A DNA stretch of 64,000 bases from Reinekea sp. G2M2-21 (GTDB taxonomy: Bacteria > Pseudomonadota > Gammaproteobacteria > Pseudomonadales > Natronospirillaceae), in assembly GCF_015687175.1 (NCBI RefSeq), contig NZ_JADPQG010000003.1, positions 248,001 through 312,000 on the forward strand. The letters run 5' to 3'. Below, piece after piece: positions 45,171 to 54,220 of this stretch (its first letter is position 1; every line of letters starts with the position of its first letter). Below the pieces are notes generated by a model. It was not told the origin of the DNA. It saw only the letters and a program-made list of their open reading frames with translations, and made no database searches. Both the position numbers and the translations under genes were made by a program.

Positions 45171-45539
45171 TTATTGAAACACTGAGGGTTGATACTTTAA
45201 AAACAACAATTGAAGCGACCCCAGCGACGATAACAACCAGATGAGCACGGTCAACGCCATTGCAGCCTTAATAAGTTTATTACTTACACGAACCTTTCGA
45301 TACATAACCAATATCGATAAAAGCACTACACCGATGATACTAGCCAAATGGCCGAGATTAAACTGACCAACGACTATGAACACAGAAGTTGGTCCATCAT
45401 CACCACCGATAATCCCTCCACCCAGCAGAAAGGCATAGAACTCAGGATATAAAACCGAGCTAAGGACTAGAATTAAAAAATACACGGGATACAGCAGTAT
45501 GAACGTCAGTTCGAGCCTACGACAAATGGAAGGATTCAT
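45171..45539 (-). CDS. small hypothetical membrane protein
   Basis: The 122-residue protein has three hydrophobic segments (about 10-30, 55-75 and 85-115), with a glycine- and aspartate-rich loop GGGIIGGDDGPTS between the first two. I do not recognise a family. It is 13 bases after the GFA-family gene in a run of minus-strand accessory genes. Confidence 0.55.
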   Translation of the reverse strand: MNPSICRRLELTFILLYPVYFLILVLSSVLYPEFYAFLLGGGIIGGDDGPTSVFIVVGQFNLGHLASIIGVVLLSILVMYRKVRVSNKLIKAAMALTVLIWLLSSLGSLQLLFLKYQPSVFQ

Positions 45540-45552
45540 AGTTAATTTTCAG

Positions 45553-45999
45553 TCACTCAGGCTGGATTTTACGGCGATTCTGAAGCATATCGTTCAGAGT
45601 ATCCATGTCCGGCATGTCAGGATGTTGCGTGCCAGAATCACCAATCTCATCCCAATGCGCCTTGGAACCTACGCACAGGTGATAGGCGACCCGGCTTGAC
45701 ACATCGCCTGGCAGTAAACCACCAGGCACCCAAACCTGGGTTTGATTACCCATCGCATGAGGCACCGTACTACCACAGGTTGAACAAAAGTCAGAGCGAT
45801 ACCCAGAAGGCAGCGCGAATTGCCGGATATTCGCCTCCCCTTTTCGCCACCGAAACTGCTCTTTGTTGAGGAAGGTAGCGGTATCGGACGCTGACGCAGA
45901 AAGCCTGCGACACAATGAACAATGGCACTGATAAAAGTCCGGCAGATCACCTGTAATTTCAAACTCAACGCTACCGCACAAACAAGATCCCACCAGCAT
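45553..45999 (-). CDS. GFA family zinc protein (Gfa/CENP-V domain)
   Basis: This 148-residue protein has the zinc-binding pattern of the GFA domain: GSCLCGSVEFEI at the start, YQCHCSLCRR near residue 30, and FCSTCGSTVPH near residue 72. Family members include glutathione-dependent formaldehyde-activating enzymes, but many have unknown substrates, so a role in formaldehyde use should not be assumed. Confidence 0.9.
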   Translation of the reverse strand: MLVGSCLCGSVEFEITGDLPDFYQCHCSLCRRLSASASDTATFLNKEQFRWRKGEANIRQFALPSGYRSDFCSTCGSTVPHAMGNQTQVWVPGGLLPGDVSSRVAYHLCVGSKAHWDEIGDSGTQHPDMPDMDTLNDMLQNRRKIQPE

Positions 46000-46215
46000 A
46001 ATTCAAACATCCTTACTAAACTGAAAACAACAAACGCACTTACTTTAATACGTTACTTAGTGGCAACTCAATAAGAAAAAAAAACGACGAAGTCAAAATA
46101 CAGTTACTCAACGTTCGCGCTTCTTATTAGACGTTGCAGACTCTCAGGTGAATCACTTATCCTGTCGTACAACACGAGGAAATTAATCAAGAACATTGAC
46201 TTCAGGAAAATTTAC

Positions 46216-46989
46216 TCATCTGGAAGACCTGTCAGCCTCAGAAGCAATCTGCGACATCATATATTGGGCAAAATCGACCAGTTCTTTCTGGTCAAAATCT
46301 ATAGATACTGGTTCATGGCTTTTGTATGCTATGAGCGCCTTTCGCACCGTCTGCGCATACAGTTCTGGCAAGGTACCTTGCGCCCACTCACCCCCTTCAG
46401 CTTTTGACGCAATACCGCCTACCCGCATATATCGAAAACTCCGGCAAAGGTTGAGGATATTGTATACAGGGTTAGCAAGTATATGTTCATCTACGCGATC
46501 AAGATCGTTCATAACAGAAGCGAGGAAATATTGCGCGGAAACCGGCTGAAACACTTCGCCAATAGGTTGACCGTATAAACACCGCCCCCGGCTAATCGTT
46601 ACCGCAAAGTGTGCCGCCAGGTCCGGGTCTTCACCATCATCGCAAAGATAGTCTTTGTCCTGACGATAACGCTCCTTATAATCATCGGAGTAATGGAGAA
46701 CAAAAGGCGTTGGGTACTTAAAATCAGCAAGCACCACTTGAGATACGATACTCATTTCCATACCATTTTCGGGGAACTTATTGGCCAGATCCAACAAAAA
46801 ATTAATAATTTCCTTTTTTTCTGTCTTACTTATCTCATTATTAACAACAGCCAAATAATCAATATCGCTGGATAACGGATTAAAACACCCCATTGCCAAC
46901 GAACCGTGCAGATATATACCCACTAAACGGTCACCTAATACACGGTTGAATTCAGCTACCAGCGCAGCAAAAAGCTTATCTAAAACCAT
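46216..46989 (-). CDS. AadA-like aminoglycoside nucleotidyltransferase
   Basis: The 257-residue protein has the nucleotidyltransferase active site GSLAMGCFNPLSSDIDYLAV near residue 29 (GS plus a DxD pair) and the C-terminal helical DUF4111 domain found in ANT(3'')/AadA enzymes. Such enzymes add AMP to streptomycin or spectinomycin, but chromosomal homologues often act on other substrates. The context is a run of minus-strand accessory genes, consistent with transfer. Confidence 0.8.
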   Translation of the reverse strand: MVLDKLFAALVAEFNRVLGDRLVGIYLHGSLAMGCFNPLSSDIDYLAVVNNEISKTEKKEIINFLLDLANKFPENGMEMSIVSQVVLADFKYPTPFVLHYSDDYKERYRQDKDYLCDDGEDPDLAAHFAVTISRGRCLYGQPIGEVFQPVSAQYFLASVMNDLDRVDEHILANPVYNILNLCRSFRYMRVGGIASKAEGGEWAQGTLPELYAQTVRKALIAYKSHEPVSIDFDQKELVDFAQYMMSQIASEADRSSR

Positions 46990-47107
46990 ATATCAGCCTT
47001 ACCTTACCCGTTGACCAAACCGGTTCATGTGAATACAAAGCCCTACAGAAAATACAGTATCAGTACGATACCCGCGTCGATCTTGAGACTTTTCAACCAG
47101 TTTTCAA

Positions 47108-47887
47108 CTATGCATAGTTGTCTTCTAAAAATTGAACCCATTCATCGAACAAAGTGTCATCACTGATCTTAAGTACGTCACTAAAATCATCAGATACCAA
47201 CATTTTCAATAAAGCATCTTTACCATATTTGAATACAATATATTCGACAAACTTATCTGCAAAATCGTATCCACCATGATTGGAAAACTTAACTGGATTG
47301 TTTGTGTACCAAACGTCTTTATCCGGTATATTTGAATACCCCTTAAGATCAAAATGATCAACATTTCTGTTGGACAAATACAACGCCAAACCCTCGTTAA
47401 GCCAAAGATTGGACTTAGGCGCGATTCGATAAACAACGGTATGCACGAACTCATGTCCAGTCGCATTCATTATGCTCTCATAGGTGTGCCCAGCGACACT
47501 GGCCGCAGGGGAGACAATTAACACATTTTCACCTATATTGTCGCCAATGTACCAACTTAAATCTAAAAATGAGGACAGAATGGGGTATTTTTTATTCTGA
47601 AAAGTCCCTTGCTTCTCATACACATAGACATTCGTAGTTCCGATTTCCAACTCAAAGAAATCAACCGATTTCAAGTATGCAGCTTCTAACACGGAATCCA
47701 TTTCTTTGAGTAGCTCAGCATTCTCAAACTCCGAGTGTATATCAAAGTGGCTGAAACGACTTATCACCATAGGTGATGAATGCAGTTTCTTAACATTAAA
47801 ATAAGAAACTGCTAAGCCAGACAACATAAAAACCGAGATCAATAGTCCAAATAATTTCCCATATCGCATAGCTTCACCCATTCCCAT
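47108..47887 (-). CDS. membrane-anchored gluzincin-type metallopeptidase
   Basis: The start at 47887 (259 residues) is uncertain; a further ATG lies 18 bases inside and gives a cleaner signal anchor (YGKLFGLLISVFMLSGLAVSYF). The zinc motif HEFVHTVV is near residue 145, and WLNEGLALYLS about 20 residues later supplies the downstream Glu. The pattern fits the peptidase MA-like superfamily. The N-terminal helix may keep it in the membrane with the active part in the periplasm. The substrate is unknown. Confidence 0.7.
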   Translation of the reverse strand: MGMGEAMRYGKLFGLLISVFMLSGLAVSYFNVKKLHSSPMVISRFSHFDIHSEFENAELLKEMDSVLEAAYLKSVDFFELEIGTTNVYVYEKQGTFQNKKYPILSSFLDLSWYIGDNIGENVLIVSPAASVAGHTYESIMNATGHEFVHTVVYRIAPKSNLWLNEGLALYLSNRNVDHFDLKGYSNIPDKDVWYTNNPVKFSNHGGYDFADKFVEYIVFKYGKDALLKMLVSDDFSDVLKISDDTLFDEWVQFLEDNYA

Positions 47888-48073
47888 TCATCCTAATATT
47901 GATACGTTTCAGTGCACCACAGCTTGCCATCTCAAACAGATGAGAATTCCGCAATTTTTGCGTTAAACGCCAAACGACTTATCGCCTAAACCACAACATT
48001 CTTCTTCAATAAATTCAGAATATGAAGTGACCACCAAATGCGGATAAAAGCCACTCAAAAAAAGGAGCTCCCT

Positions 48074-48745
48074 TTATGACGTTAAAAAACTAATTACAGG
48101 TGTTTCTAGAATGAATTTCTCACCACTATCCAACGTAATTTCAATAAAGAAAATATGTTGACCTTCAAACTCGGGAGATTCGTTCAGTTTGAGTTGCATG
48201 TTGTAACTGGCATAAACTTCATCTTGTTCGAGGTAACGCTCGAGGCTGAAATAGCTGACTGAGCTATCTTCGTAGCTGTAGAAATAAGTGGCTGAATCAG
48301 CAAAAACAACATCAAACTTAGACACCAGCGAATCTCCGGCCGCCAACGAACTATTAAAGGCAGAAGAAGAACTAATTTTAACGGCGACTATTTTTTCCTT
48401 CGCACTCGGCATCATTGGAGAACAGGCATAGGCCGAACTTATCATTGAAAATAATGGACTCTTTCGTTTTCCAGTTTTCAGAGCAATCATCTGAACCTCC
48501 GAATCTATCGAGAAAACGATGTCACTGAAATTTACTTCACTATCTTCGCTATAAACCTCTCCCAAAATAATACCTGGGTAACTTTTAGATTCCTGTGCCT
48601 CCAAAATATGAACAGACATATTAATAATGTCGAACTCTGTCGGGTAGGAACTAAGATCCCCGCAAGGACTGAGTTCAGCAAACTGCTTATCACAACCATA
48701 TATGACTAGAAACACAACAAACAGTAACAATGTTTTAACTTTCAT
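48074..48745 (-). CDS. hypothetical lipoprotein
   Basis: The 223-residue protein begins with a lipoprotein signal ending in VIYGC (Cys near residue 18). The mature part is Ser- and Glu-rich, with predicted beta strands, and I do not recognise a family. It sits alone between the metallopeptidase and the broken GNAT gene on the same strand. Confidence 0.65.
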   Translation of the reverse strand: MKVKTLLLFVVFLVIYGCDKQFAELSPCGDLSSYPTEFDIINMSVHILEAQESKSYPGIILGEVYSEDSEVNFSDIVFSIDSEVQMIALKTGKRKSPLFSMISSAYACSPMMPSAKEKIVAVKISSSSAFNSSLAAGDSLVSKFDVVFADSATYFYSYEDSSVSYFSLERYLEQDEVYASYNMQLKLNESPEFEGQHIFFIEITLDSGEKFILETPVISFLTS

Positions 48746-48808
48746 GCTTATCCTTAAACTTTAATATGCTCTGTTTTTTAGACCAATCCAGCGGCAGCAA
48801 CGGCCAGA

Positions 48809-49629
48809 TTAGTCCCGAGTTTTATCCAGGTCTGATTTTAGAAGCCCATATATTTCACTATCATTCACAGCCCCATCAAACTCCCACCGGTGTCGCAACA
48901 AGCCTTCTTTGATAAACCCTGCTTTGGTCAGTACTCTTGCCGATGCGACGTTATCTGGGTTGATATCTGCCTCAAGCCTCCGTAAACCCAACTCGTCAAA
49001 CAGATAATGCGTAAAGAAAGTCAGCGCCTCTTGCATATATCCCTGACCCCAGTAATGTCGATTCAGGGCGTAACCGATTTCTGATCGTTTTTTGTGTCCT
49101 GAGTCGGAAGTTCGTATAGTTTCAGAGCTATTGGGAAGCACTAGTACAAGGCGCTCTTCGCAGAGAATATCGAGATCTTTTCAAGAAGAGCAACGACGTA
49201 ATAGTGTTTTCCATTAGCTCCCTTCGGGCGCGACATTCAAGCTCTCTAGCGTCGTTCTGTCTCTTGCCAATGGAAAAACCATTGACTGCGAGACACGCCT
49301 AGCTATAGATCTTGAATGACACGCTGAGTACATGCGAACTTCTGACTCAGGACACTAGCTTCATTTAAATTAAACATAAGCAAGATCCCCACTAACTTTT
49401 GAGTCTCATTCTCTATAATTCCCAAAGAAATGGATTGACCCTGGTTAAAGTTAAAATCTGCACTGGATATGATTTTTTCTATATCAGCTTTATGCACCAG
49501 GGGATGCATACCCCAATGCACCACAACATCCGCATCCGCGTATATCTCCATAAGATCATCACAATCATCTTGTCTGAGCTTTCTTATAGTAAGTCGACTG
49601 GTGGAATATTCTGAGAATGTAAAATCCAA
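48809..49629 (-). pseudogene. RimJ/RimL-type GNAT acetyltransferase gene split by a MITE
   Basis: The 5' half (49629 to 49357) encodes STSRLTIRKLRQDDCDDLMEI through FNLNEA. The 3' half (from 49093 to 48809) encodes KKRSEIGYALNRHYWGQGYM through the end. The 262-bp element between them supplies a stop. Removing the element with one TA copy, and restoring a single lost A at the left junction, gives a continuous frame FNLNEAKKRSEIGYAL, exactly where the acetyl-CoA-binding fold expects EIGYAL and GQGYMQEAL. The intact protein would have acetylated protein or small-molecule amines. Confidence 0.88.
49094..49355. mobile_element. 262-bp MITE, copy 2, inserted in the GNAT gene
   Basis: It has the same length as copy 1 at 21119-21380 and about 80% identity by eye. 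Ends are GTGTCCTGAGTCGGAAGTTC and its inverse. The right flank keeps TA (49356-49357); the left flank reads TTTTTT, consistent with a TA that lost its A. An internal hairpin CAATGG-N5-CCATTG lies near 49269-49286. It has no coding capacity, so it depended on a transposase encoded elsewhere. Confidence 0.88.
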
Positions 49630-49791
49630 ATTAACCTCTTGATGACATCAAATCTTCGAATTGAAATAGGAAGTAGCCTGGCCCTCCATTGCAGTCAGCT
49701 TTCTGAACTAAGCCAAATGAAGCAACGCTTATTAGACCCTTAGCGATATAATTTCGGCTGACCAACAGAGAACGACGCTTTAACAATTAAG

Positions 49792-50100
49792 TCATTCTGT
49801 ATTTTCATAAATACACAGCATTTCAATCTCGCCCTTCCCTTCAGCGAAATTTCTGGTAATGACTTCATGGTCAACGACGATAGTATCCATAACAATTCGA
49901 CTTAACAGTTTTGCATATAAATCAGGCTCTTCGAATCGAACGGCTATGCGTTGTCGCATTTCGTCATGGCCAGACGCTGTACATTCGCCATGTAAATTGA
50001 ATTGTTGTGCATCTGTCGCATAGGTATTTAGCCAACCATCAATATCCTTATTATTGTAAGCATCCAACTGACGTTGAACTAATGTCTCGTTCTTATCCAT
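49792..50100 (-). CDS. SnoaL-like/NTF2-fold protein
   Basis: This 102-residue protein has the cone-like NTF2 pattern, with QLDAYNNKDIDGWLNTYATDAQQF at the start and the strand GEIEMLCIYE at the end. Members include ketosteroid isomerase-like enzymes, polyketide cyclases and nuclear transport-like proteins without catalysis, so no reaction is assigned. It is the last minus-strand gene of the accessory run. Confidence 0.75.
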   Translation of the reverse strand: MDKNETLVQRQLDAYNNKDIDGWLNTYATDAQQFNLHGECTASGHDEMRQRIAVRFEEPDLYAKLLSRIVMDTIVVDHEVITRNFAEGKGEIEMLCIYENTE

Positions 50101-50568
50101 TCAAACACCTAGTTAACTTATCACCTACGTTGAAGCTGACGACAAACCCATTCTCAAACAACTGTCTTTTAGCGCAGCGAATTCACTTTTCTTCAAGTCT
50201 GAAATGAACCCGTCCATTCTGTTCGGATTTAGCGATGAATAAGACGACTACTGTAGAATCAGGGACTGCCTCAGTCCGAGCTCATTTGATCCGTTGTATA
50301 GTCTGGTTTAAAGCCAAACTTGTCAATTTCAAGATAGGTGATTACTGATCTGGATCGTTGAATAATAATTCAAATAAAAACCTAAGTTATCTCGTCCGAT
50401 AGTAAGTGGACGTAATCGATAATACCGTAGCGTCAAAAGCCTAAGAATGATGATATAGCAATCCAATATGGTCTTACGCGCGGGTTTTATCGTTTTATAC
50501 GCGTGCATTTTCGAATGCAAAACGGTTTAATACGCCTTCTAGTCTTCGCTCAACTAAGGATTAAACGC
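50101..50568. other. divergent intergenic region
   Basis: This 468-bp AT-rich spacer separates the minus-strand accessory run from the plus-strand GNAT gene. A hairpin TGCATT-TTCG-AATGCA at 50504-50519, with a UUCG tetraloop, lies in the likely GNAT leader. No coding frame is supported. Confidence 0.5.
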
Positions 50569-51171
50569 ATGACTTTTCCATGGTCTGAACCTGTAACGCT
50601 CACTGGTAACCGGGTGACATTGCGACCGCTTTCAATAAACGATACCGACGCACTGGTTGCGGCCGCCAGCGACGGGAAGTTATGGGAGCTATGGTATACC
50701 GGGGTACCGACACCGGAAGGTACTCGCGATTACATTGAGGGAGCACTACGGGACGTACAAGCGGGCACGGCCAATGCCTTTGCCATTGTTGAAAACAAAA
50801 GCGGAAAGGTAGTAGGCAGCACTAGGTTTCTGAATATTGCCTTCGCCGATCGTCGGTTGGAGATTGGCGCGACCTTTTACGCACAGAGTGTGCAACGATC
50901 CGGCATCAATACCGAGGCGAAGTTCCTGTTGTTACGCCATGCGTTTGAAACCCTCCAGTGTATAGCCGTGGAATTTCGCACCCACTGGCACAACCGGCAG
51001 TCACGTAATGCGATTGCGCGCCTTGGTGCTAAGCAAGACGCGATATTGCGTAATCACAAAATTATGCCCGATGGCACCTATCGCGATACGGTGGTGTTCT
51101 CGATTATCGAAAATGAATGGCCTGCGGTTAAAAGCAATTTGAACTTTATGATGTCCCGGCACCCAGCATGA
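50569..51171 (+). CDS. GNAT family acetyltransferase
   Basis: The ATG at 50569 follows AAGGA and gives 200 residues; a start 66 bases upstream adds an unconserved stretch across the hairpin. The protein resembles RimJ/RimL acetyltransferases, with RVTLRPLSINDTDALVAA at the start, an acceptor region VGSTRFLNIAFADRRLEIG, and the acetyl-CoA loop near GINTEAKFLLLRHAFE. The substrate is unknown. Its stop overlaps the DinB-like start by four bases. Confidence 0.88.
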   Translation: MTFPWSEPVTLTGNRVTLRPLSINDTDALVAAASDGKLWELWYTGVPTPEGTRDYIEGALRDVQAGTANAFAIVENKSGKVVGSTRFLNIAFADRRLEIGATFYAQSVQRSGINTEAKFLLLRHAFETLQCIAVEFRTHWHNRQSRNAIARLGAKQDAILRNHKIMPDGTYRDTVVFSIIENEWPAVKSNLNFMMSRHPA

Positions 51172-51590
51172 TTACCCAAATTCAAGAAAGGGTGTCGCAT
51201 AAGTTTCAGTTGTTTGACTCACTGGCAGAATCCTTAGACTTCGAACAGTTACACACTCGCATTGATTTGCCCAAATACAAAACCATTGCTGAACACCTTT
51301 GGTGTGTAGTCGGCGCGCGTGAAAGCTATGCAAAAGCCTTGATAGCCGGTCAATGGCAGGGTTTTGCGTGCTCACTGGATGAAGATGCAAGCTTAGCAAT
51401 CTACCAAAAAGCGCTAAAGTCCAGCACAGTGGTTTGTTTAAAGGCGTTCAACCAACTCGACACCCCGTCGCAAAACCAGCTGACCTTGCTACTGGATTTA
51501 CTGGAGCATGAAACAGTGCATGAGGCCCAGCTCATACGACTTTGCTATGCGCTGGAAATACCTTTCCCCGATATAAGTCGGTGGAGTTAG
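51168..51590 (+). CDS. DinB-like four-helix protein
   Basis: The 140-residue protein has the helical spacing of DinB/DUF664 proteins, with candidate metal-ligand His residues in AEHLWCVVGARES near residue 44 and in EHETVHEAQLIRL near residue 118. Related proteins bind a divalent metal and include thiol transferases. It is translationally coupled to the GNAT gene (ATGA overlap). Confidence 0.75.
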   Translation: MITQIQERVSHKFQLFDSLAESLDFEQLHTRIDLPKYKTIAEHLWCVVGARESYAKALIAGQWQGFACSLDEDASLAIYQKALKSSTVVCLKAFNQLDTPSQNQLTLLLDLLEHETVHEAQLIRLCYALEIPFPDISRWS

Positions 51591-51734
51591 GCAATGGACA
51601 CCCGTTGACAGTCAATTAACATCACGCATAGCAAAGGTGTTCGTTTACCTGGAAATTTGTGAGTAAAGCCTCAGAGGCGCCGTTCACTTTGGTATATCAT
51701 TACGTTTTCGGGACTATCGTCAGGACACAACCTT

Positions 51735-53321
51735 TTGAATTGCAAACGGATATTCGCCAGCCTCCTACTCATCGCTACACCTTTTCTCGCCGGTTGCGAT
51801 TTGGCTCAGCCGCCGTCAAAGCAAATACCCGACACAAAAAGTGCGGAAGGCACCGGTACAGCGCCGATTGTATTCTGGCCAACCCCGGTCTACGCGCATA
51901 CCGGTATCCCACTGAACTTCACCATGGTTGCGTTTGACCAAGAGAACGACTTACTGACGTTTTCACTGATTGATGCGCCCACCGGAATGACGATCAATAG
52001 TGAAGGTACTATTCACTGGCCAGCACAAAACGTGGAAGGCACCTACACGTTTCAAATAAGTGTTGATGATGGCCAACAGAAACCGGTAACTCTATCCACA
52101 ACACTGTATGTCGACGACGCTAACTTTCTGTTTGTTGCGTCAAACGGCGATAATAACAATCCCGGGACGTTAATAGCCCCACTCGCAGACATTGAAACAG
52201 GCCTTAGTAAACTAGCCGAACTGGGTAAAGGCACGTTGGTCATTCGTGGCGGAACCTATCAGGAAACTTGGATATGGGAAATCAACGGTAAAGTCTCTCC
52301 CACCAACGGGGCACATGGGAATCCTCAACAGCCCTTTGTTGTTATGGGGTATCCGGGTGAAGAGGTTATTCTGGACGCCGGCGGGCATGGCTTCTGGACA
52401 TTCAATGCCAGCTATTGGCTGTACAAGAATCTGACCGTTATCAACGCACAGGTTGGTGAACGAGCAGGTATGATGTTAGGTGGTCATCACAACATTGCGC
52501 AAGAGGTGACCGTGAAAGACGCTGACTGGAGTCGCAGTAAAAACTGCACCGGTTTCTTGCTGCGTGGTAACCGCACCGTCTGTCATCGTTGCACGGCCGT
52601 CGATAACTATGACCGCTCGAGTGATCATTGGAACAGCAGTAACTTTCTCGCTTACGCCGACAACGTTGATGACAATACCTTTGTAATTGACAGCCATTCA
52701 GAAGGCAGCATTGTTGGGTACAAAATTAAGCATGCCGGAGCAGGTACTGCGGTCTTTCATGGCAATGTAGACGATAGCAGCGCCATAGGGTTCGGTGGGA
52801 TAGATGATCACTCGCTGGTACAGTTTAATCAATTCCGTAATAATCAAAGCGCCATTTATGTGGGAATCGCTGACCCGAATGACAATACGAAGGGTGACAT
52901 GATTATCCAACGCAACACCGTACTGAATGCAAGCGCCGAAAACCTGGAAATCCAAAATACCTACGCTCAAGATTCCGGCATTCAATTTTCAGACAATGTG
53001 ATTAAATCCGATTCTGGTTTCAGTACCAATAACAGCCTTGCCAATGCGGTCACCCTTTGGCGATACACCCCAAAAGAGGACATTCCCGCTCAGCTGTTGA
53101 CTGCGGATGGAAACTGTTGGATAGGCCCATCAGCCGGAGACGCATTTATCTTCGGCCAAAACAATGCTCTGACTTTTGCGCAGTGGCAAAGCCTGGGTTT
53201 TGGACCAAATTCACATTGGGAGACCAATCTCAATTCGTTATCCAACAACAACGAATTGAACTCGGATTCGCTTTGTTTTTTTGAAACCCGCCCCATTGGG
53301 GCTAACAGTCATGGGATGTGA
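51735..53321 (+). CDS. lipoprotein with Ig-like and right-handed beta-helix domains
   Basis: The probable start is TTG (528 residues). A lipoprotein signal ends in FLAGC near residue 21. A putative-Ig (He_PIG-type) domain lies at about 40-125 (GIPLNFTMVAFDQENDLLTF, WPAQNVEGTYTFQISV). A parallel beta-helix fills about 130-480, with repeated turns of the GDNNNPGT and FRNNQSAIYV type. Such folds often degrade or bind polysaccharides. No pectate-lyase catalytic triad is clear to me, so the substrate is not assigned. Confidence 0.8.
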   Translation: MNCKRIFASLLLIATPFLAGCDLAQPPSKQIPDTKSAEGTGTAPIVFWPTPVYAHTGIPLNFTMVAFDQENDLLTFSLIDAPTGMTINSEGTIHWPAQNVEGTYTFQISVDDGQQKPVTLSTTLYVDDANFLFVASNGDNNNPGTLIAPLADIETGLSKLAELGKGTLVIRGGTYQETWIWEINGKVSPTNGAHGNPQQPFVVMGYPGEEVILDAGGHGFWTFNASYWLYKNLTVINAQVGERAGMMLGGHHNIAQEVTVKDADWSRSKNCTGFLLRGNRTVCHRCTAVDNYDRSSDHWNSSNFLAYADNVDDNTFVIDSHSEGSIVGYKIKHAGAGTAVFHGNVDDSSAIGFGGIDDHSLVQFNQFRNNQSAIYVGIADPNDNTKGDMIIQRNTVLNASAENLEIQNTYAQDSGIQFSDNVIKSDSGFSTNNSLANAVTLWRYTPKEDIPAQLLTADGNCWIGPSAGDAFIFGQNNALTFAQWQSLGFGPNSHWETNLNSLSNNNELNSDSLCFFETRPIGANSHGM

Positions 53322-53427
53322 TAGTACCGCAACTCTATTCGCATTGTTAAAAGTGAAAGGTCAAATACATATAGACTGTGCACAAGAGCTCAGCCCATGC
53401 CAACGGTGCGGAACACGACGCTCTTCA

Positions 53428-54072
53428 TTAAACTGAGGTTTGCGCCAAATAACTTAAAATGACATTGAACATGTTGTTAATAAAACCTTCGGTGTCCTTT
53501 CGCGCTCTGTTCGTGTCATTGTCTTTTAAGGTTAACCGTGCCTTCACAAAATGCCCCTGATGTTCTGTCACGACAAGAAGTGAATACAGAGCGAGATTTT
53601 CCTGGACCAGGCGGAGTTTGATAACGATAAATACGAAACCGCCGCTGTTGACTTCCCGACTGCTGAGTATGTCAATATTGCTGTAAAGACCCGCGTCTTG
53701 TGCGGAGACAATGTCCTGCAGGCTCCACTTTGCCACTTGATAGACTTTTTCCTTGTGCTCTAGTGGAATCACGGAATCGTCCACTGGCCAGATATAGAAA
53801 TCCGCTTTGTGGACCGATTCACCCGATCTCGAATAACGAACAGAGTAACCAAGTCCCTCGTCGTATATATGGAAATCCTCATATTGATAGCCGTTTGTTG
53901 ATTGTGGCAAGTATGAAACAATGTCAGGCTCTGCTGTGACGGTCGGCTGTGTTAAGTCTCCGGTGGCAGCAGGCTCTGTTGCTACCGACTGAGTGCTGCA
54001 CCCTGTCAATAACACAACAAGCCAGGTTACAACGACGATGGTATAAAATTGCTGTAAGCGTATTGCCGTCAT
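53428..54072 (-). CDS. hypothetical lipoprotein
   Basis: The ATG at 54072 follows AGGTGGG and gives 214 residues; a start 45 bases upstream has no such site. The signal ends in the lipobox LLTGC. The mature part starts with a Thr/Ala-rich linker and then a single alpha/beta domain (EDFHIYDEGLGYSVRYSRS, ADFYIWPVDDSVIP) I do not recognise. It is divergent from the topoisomerase gene, and the two share the spacer that contains the LexA box. Confidence 0.65.
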   Translation of the reverse strand: MTAIRLQQFYTIVVVTWLVVLLTGCSTQSVATEPAATGDLTQPTVTAEPDIVSYLPQSTNGYQYEDFHIYDEGLGYSVRYSRSGESVHKADFYIWPVDDSVIPLEHKEKVYQVAKWSLQDIVSAQDAGLYSNIDILSSREVNSGGFVFIVIKLRLVQENLALYSLLVVTEHQGHFVKARLTLKDNDTNRARKDTEGFINNMFNVILSYLAQTSV

Positions 54073-54161
54073 AAACCCACCTCTTTGGACCGAGTCAGAA
54101 ATAATCATAGGATACAAAGCGGGTTTCTACCGATTCGAACTTGGCTTATCGCCAATGCTAC

Positions 54162-54200
54162 TTGACCGACACAGATAAAATACTGTATATAAATACAGCA
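54162..54200 (+). promoter_or_regulatory. SOS promoter with near-consensus LexA box ahead of topB
   Basis: TACTGTATATAAATACAGCA at 54181-54200 matches the 20-base E. coli LexA consensus at 18 positions, including the essential CTGT and ACAG. TTGACC (54162-54167) and TATATA (54186-54191) form a promoter with 18-base spacing, so the -10 lies inside the LexA box. LexA would block polymerase directly, and DNA damage would raise topB expression. Confidence 0.85.
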
Positions 54201-54220
54201 CTATAACTCTATGACACACC

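Noticed and set aside
46105-46215. An attC recombination site after the AadA-like gene
   Set aside because: Only one arm-like motif is present; the complementary R' box and the central loop of an attC could not be found.
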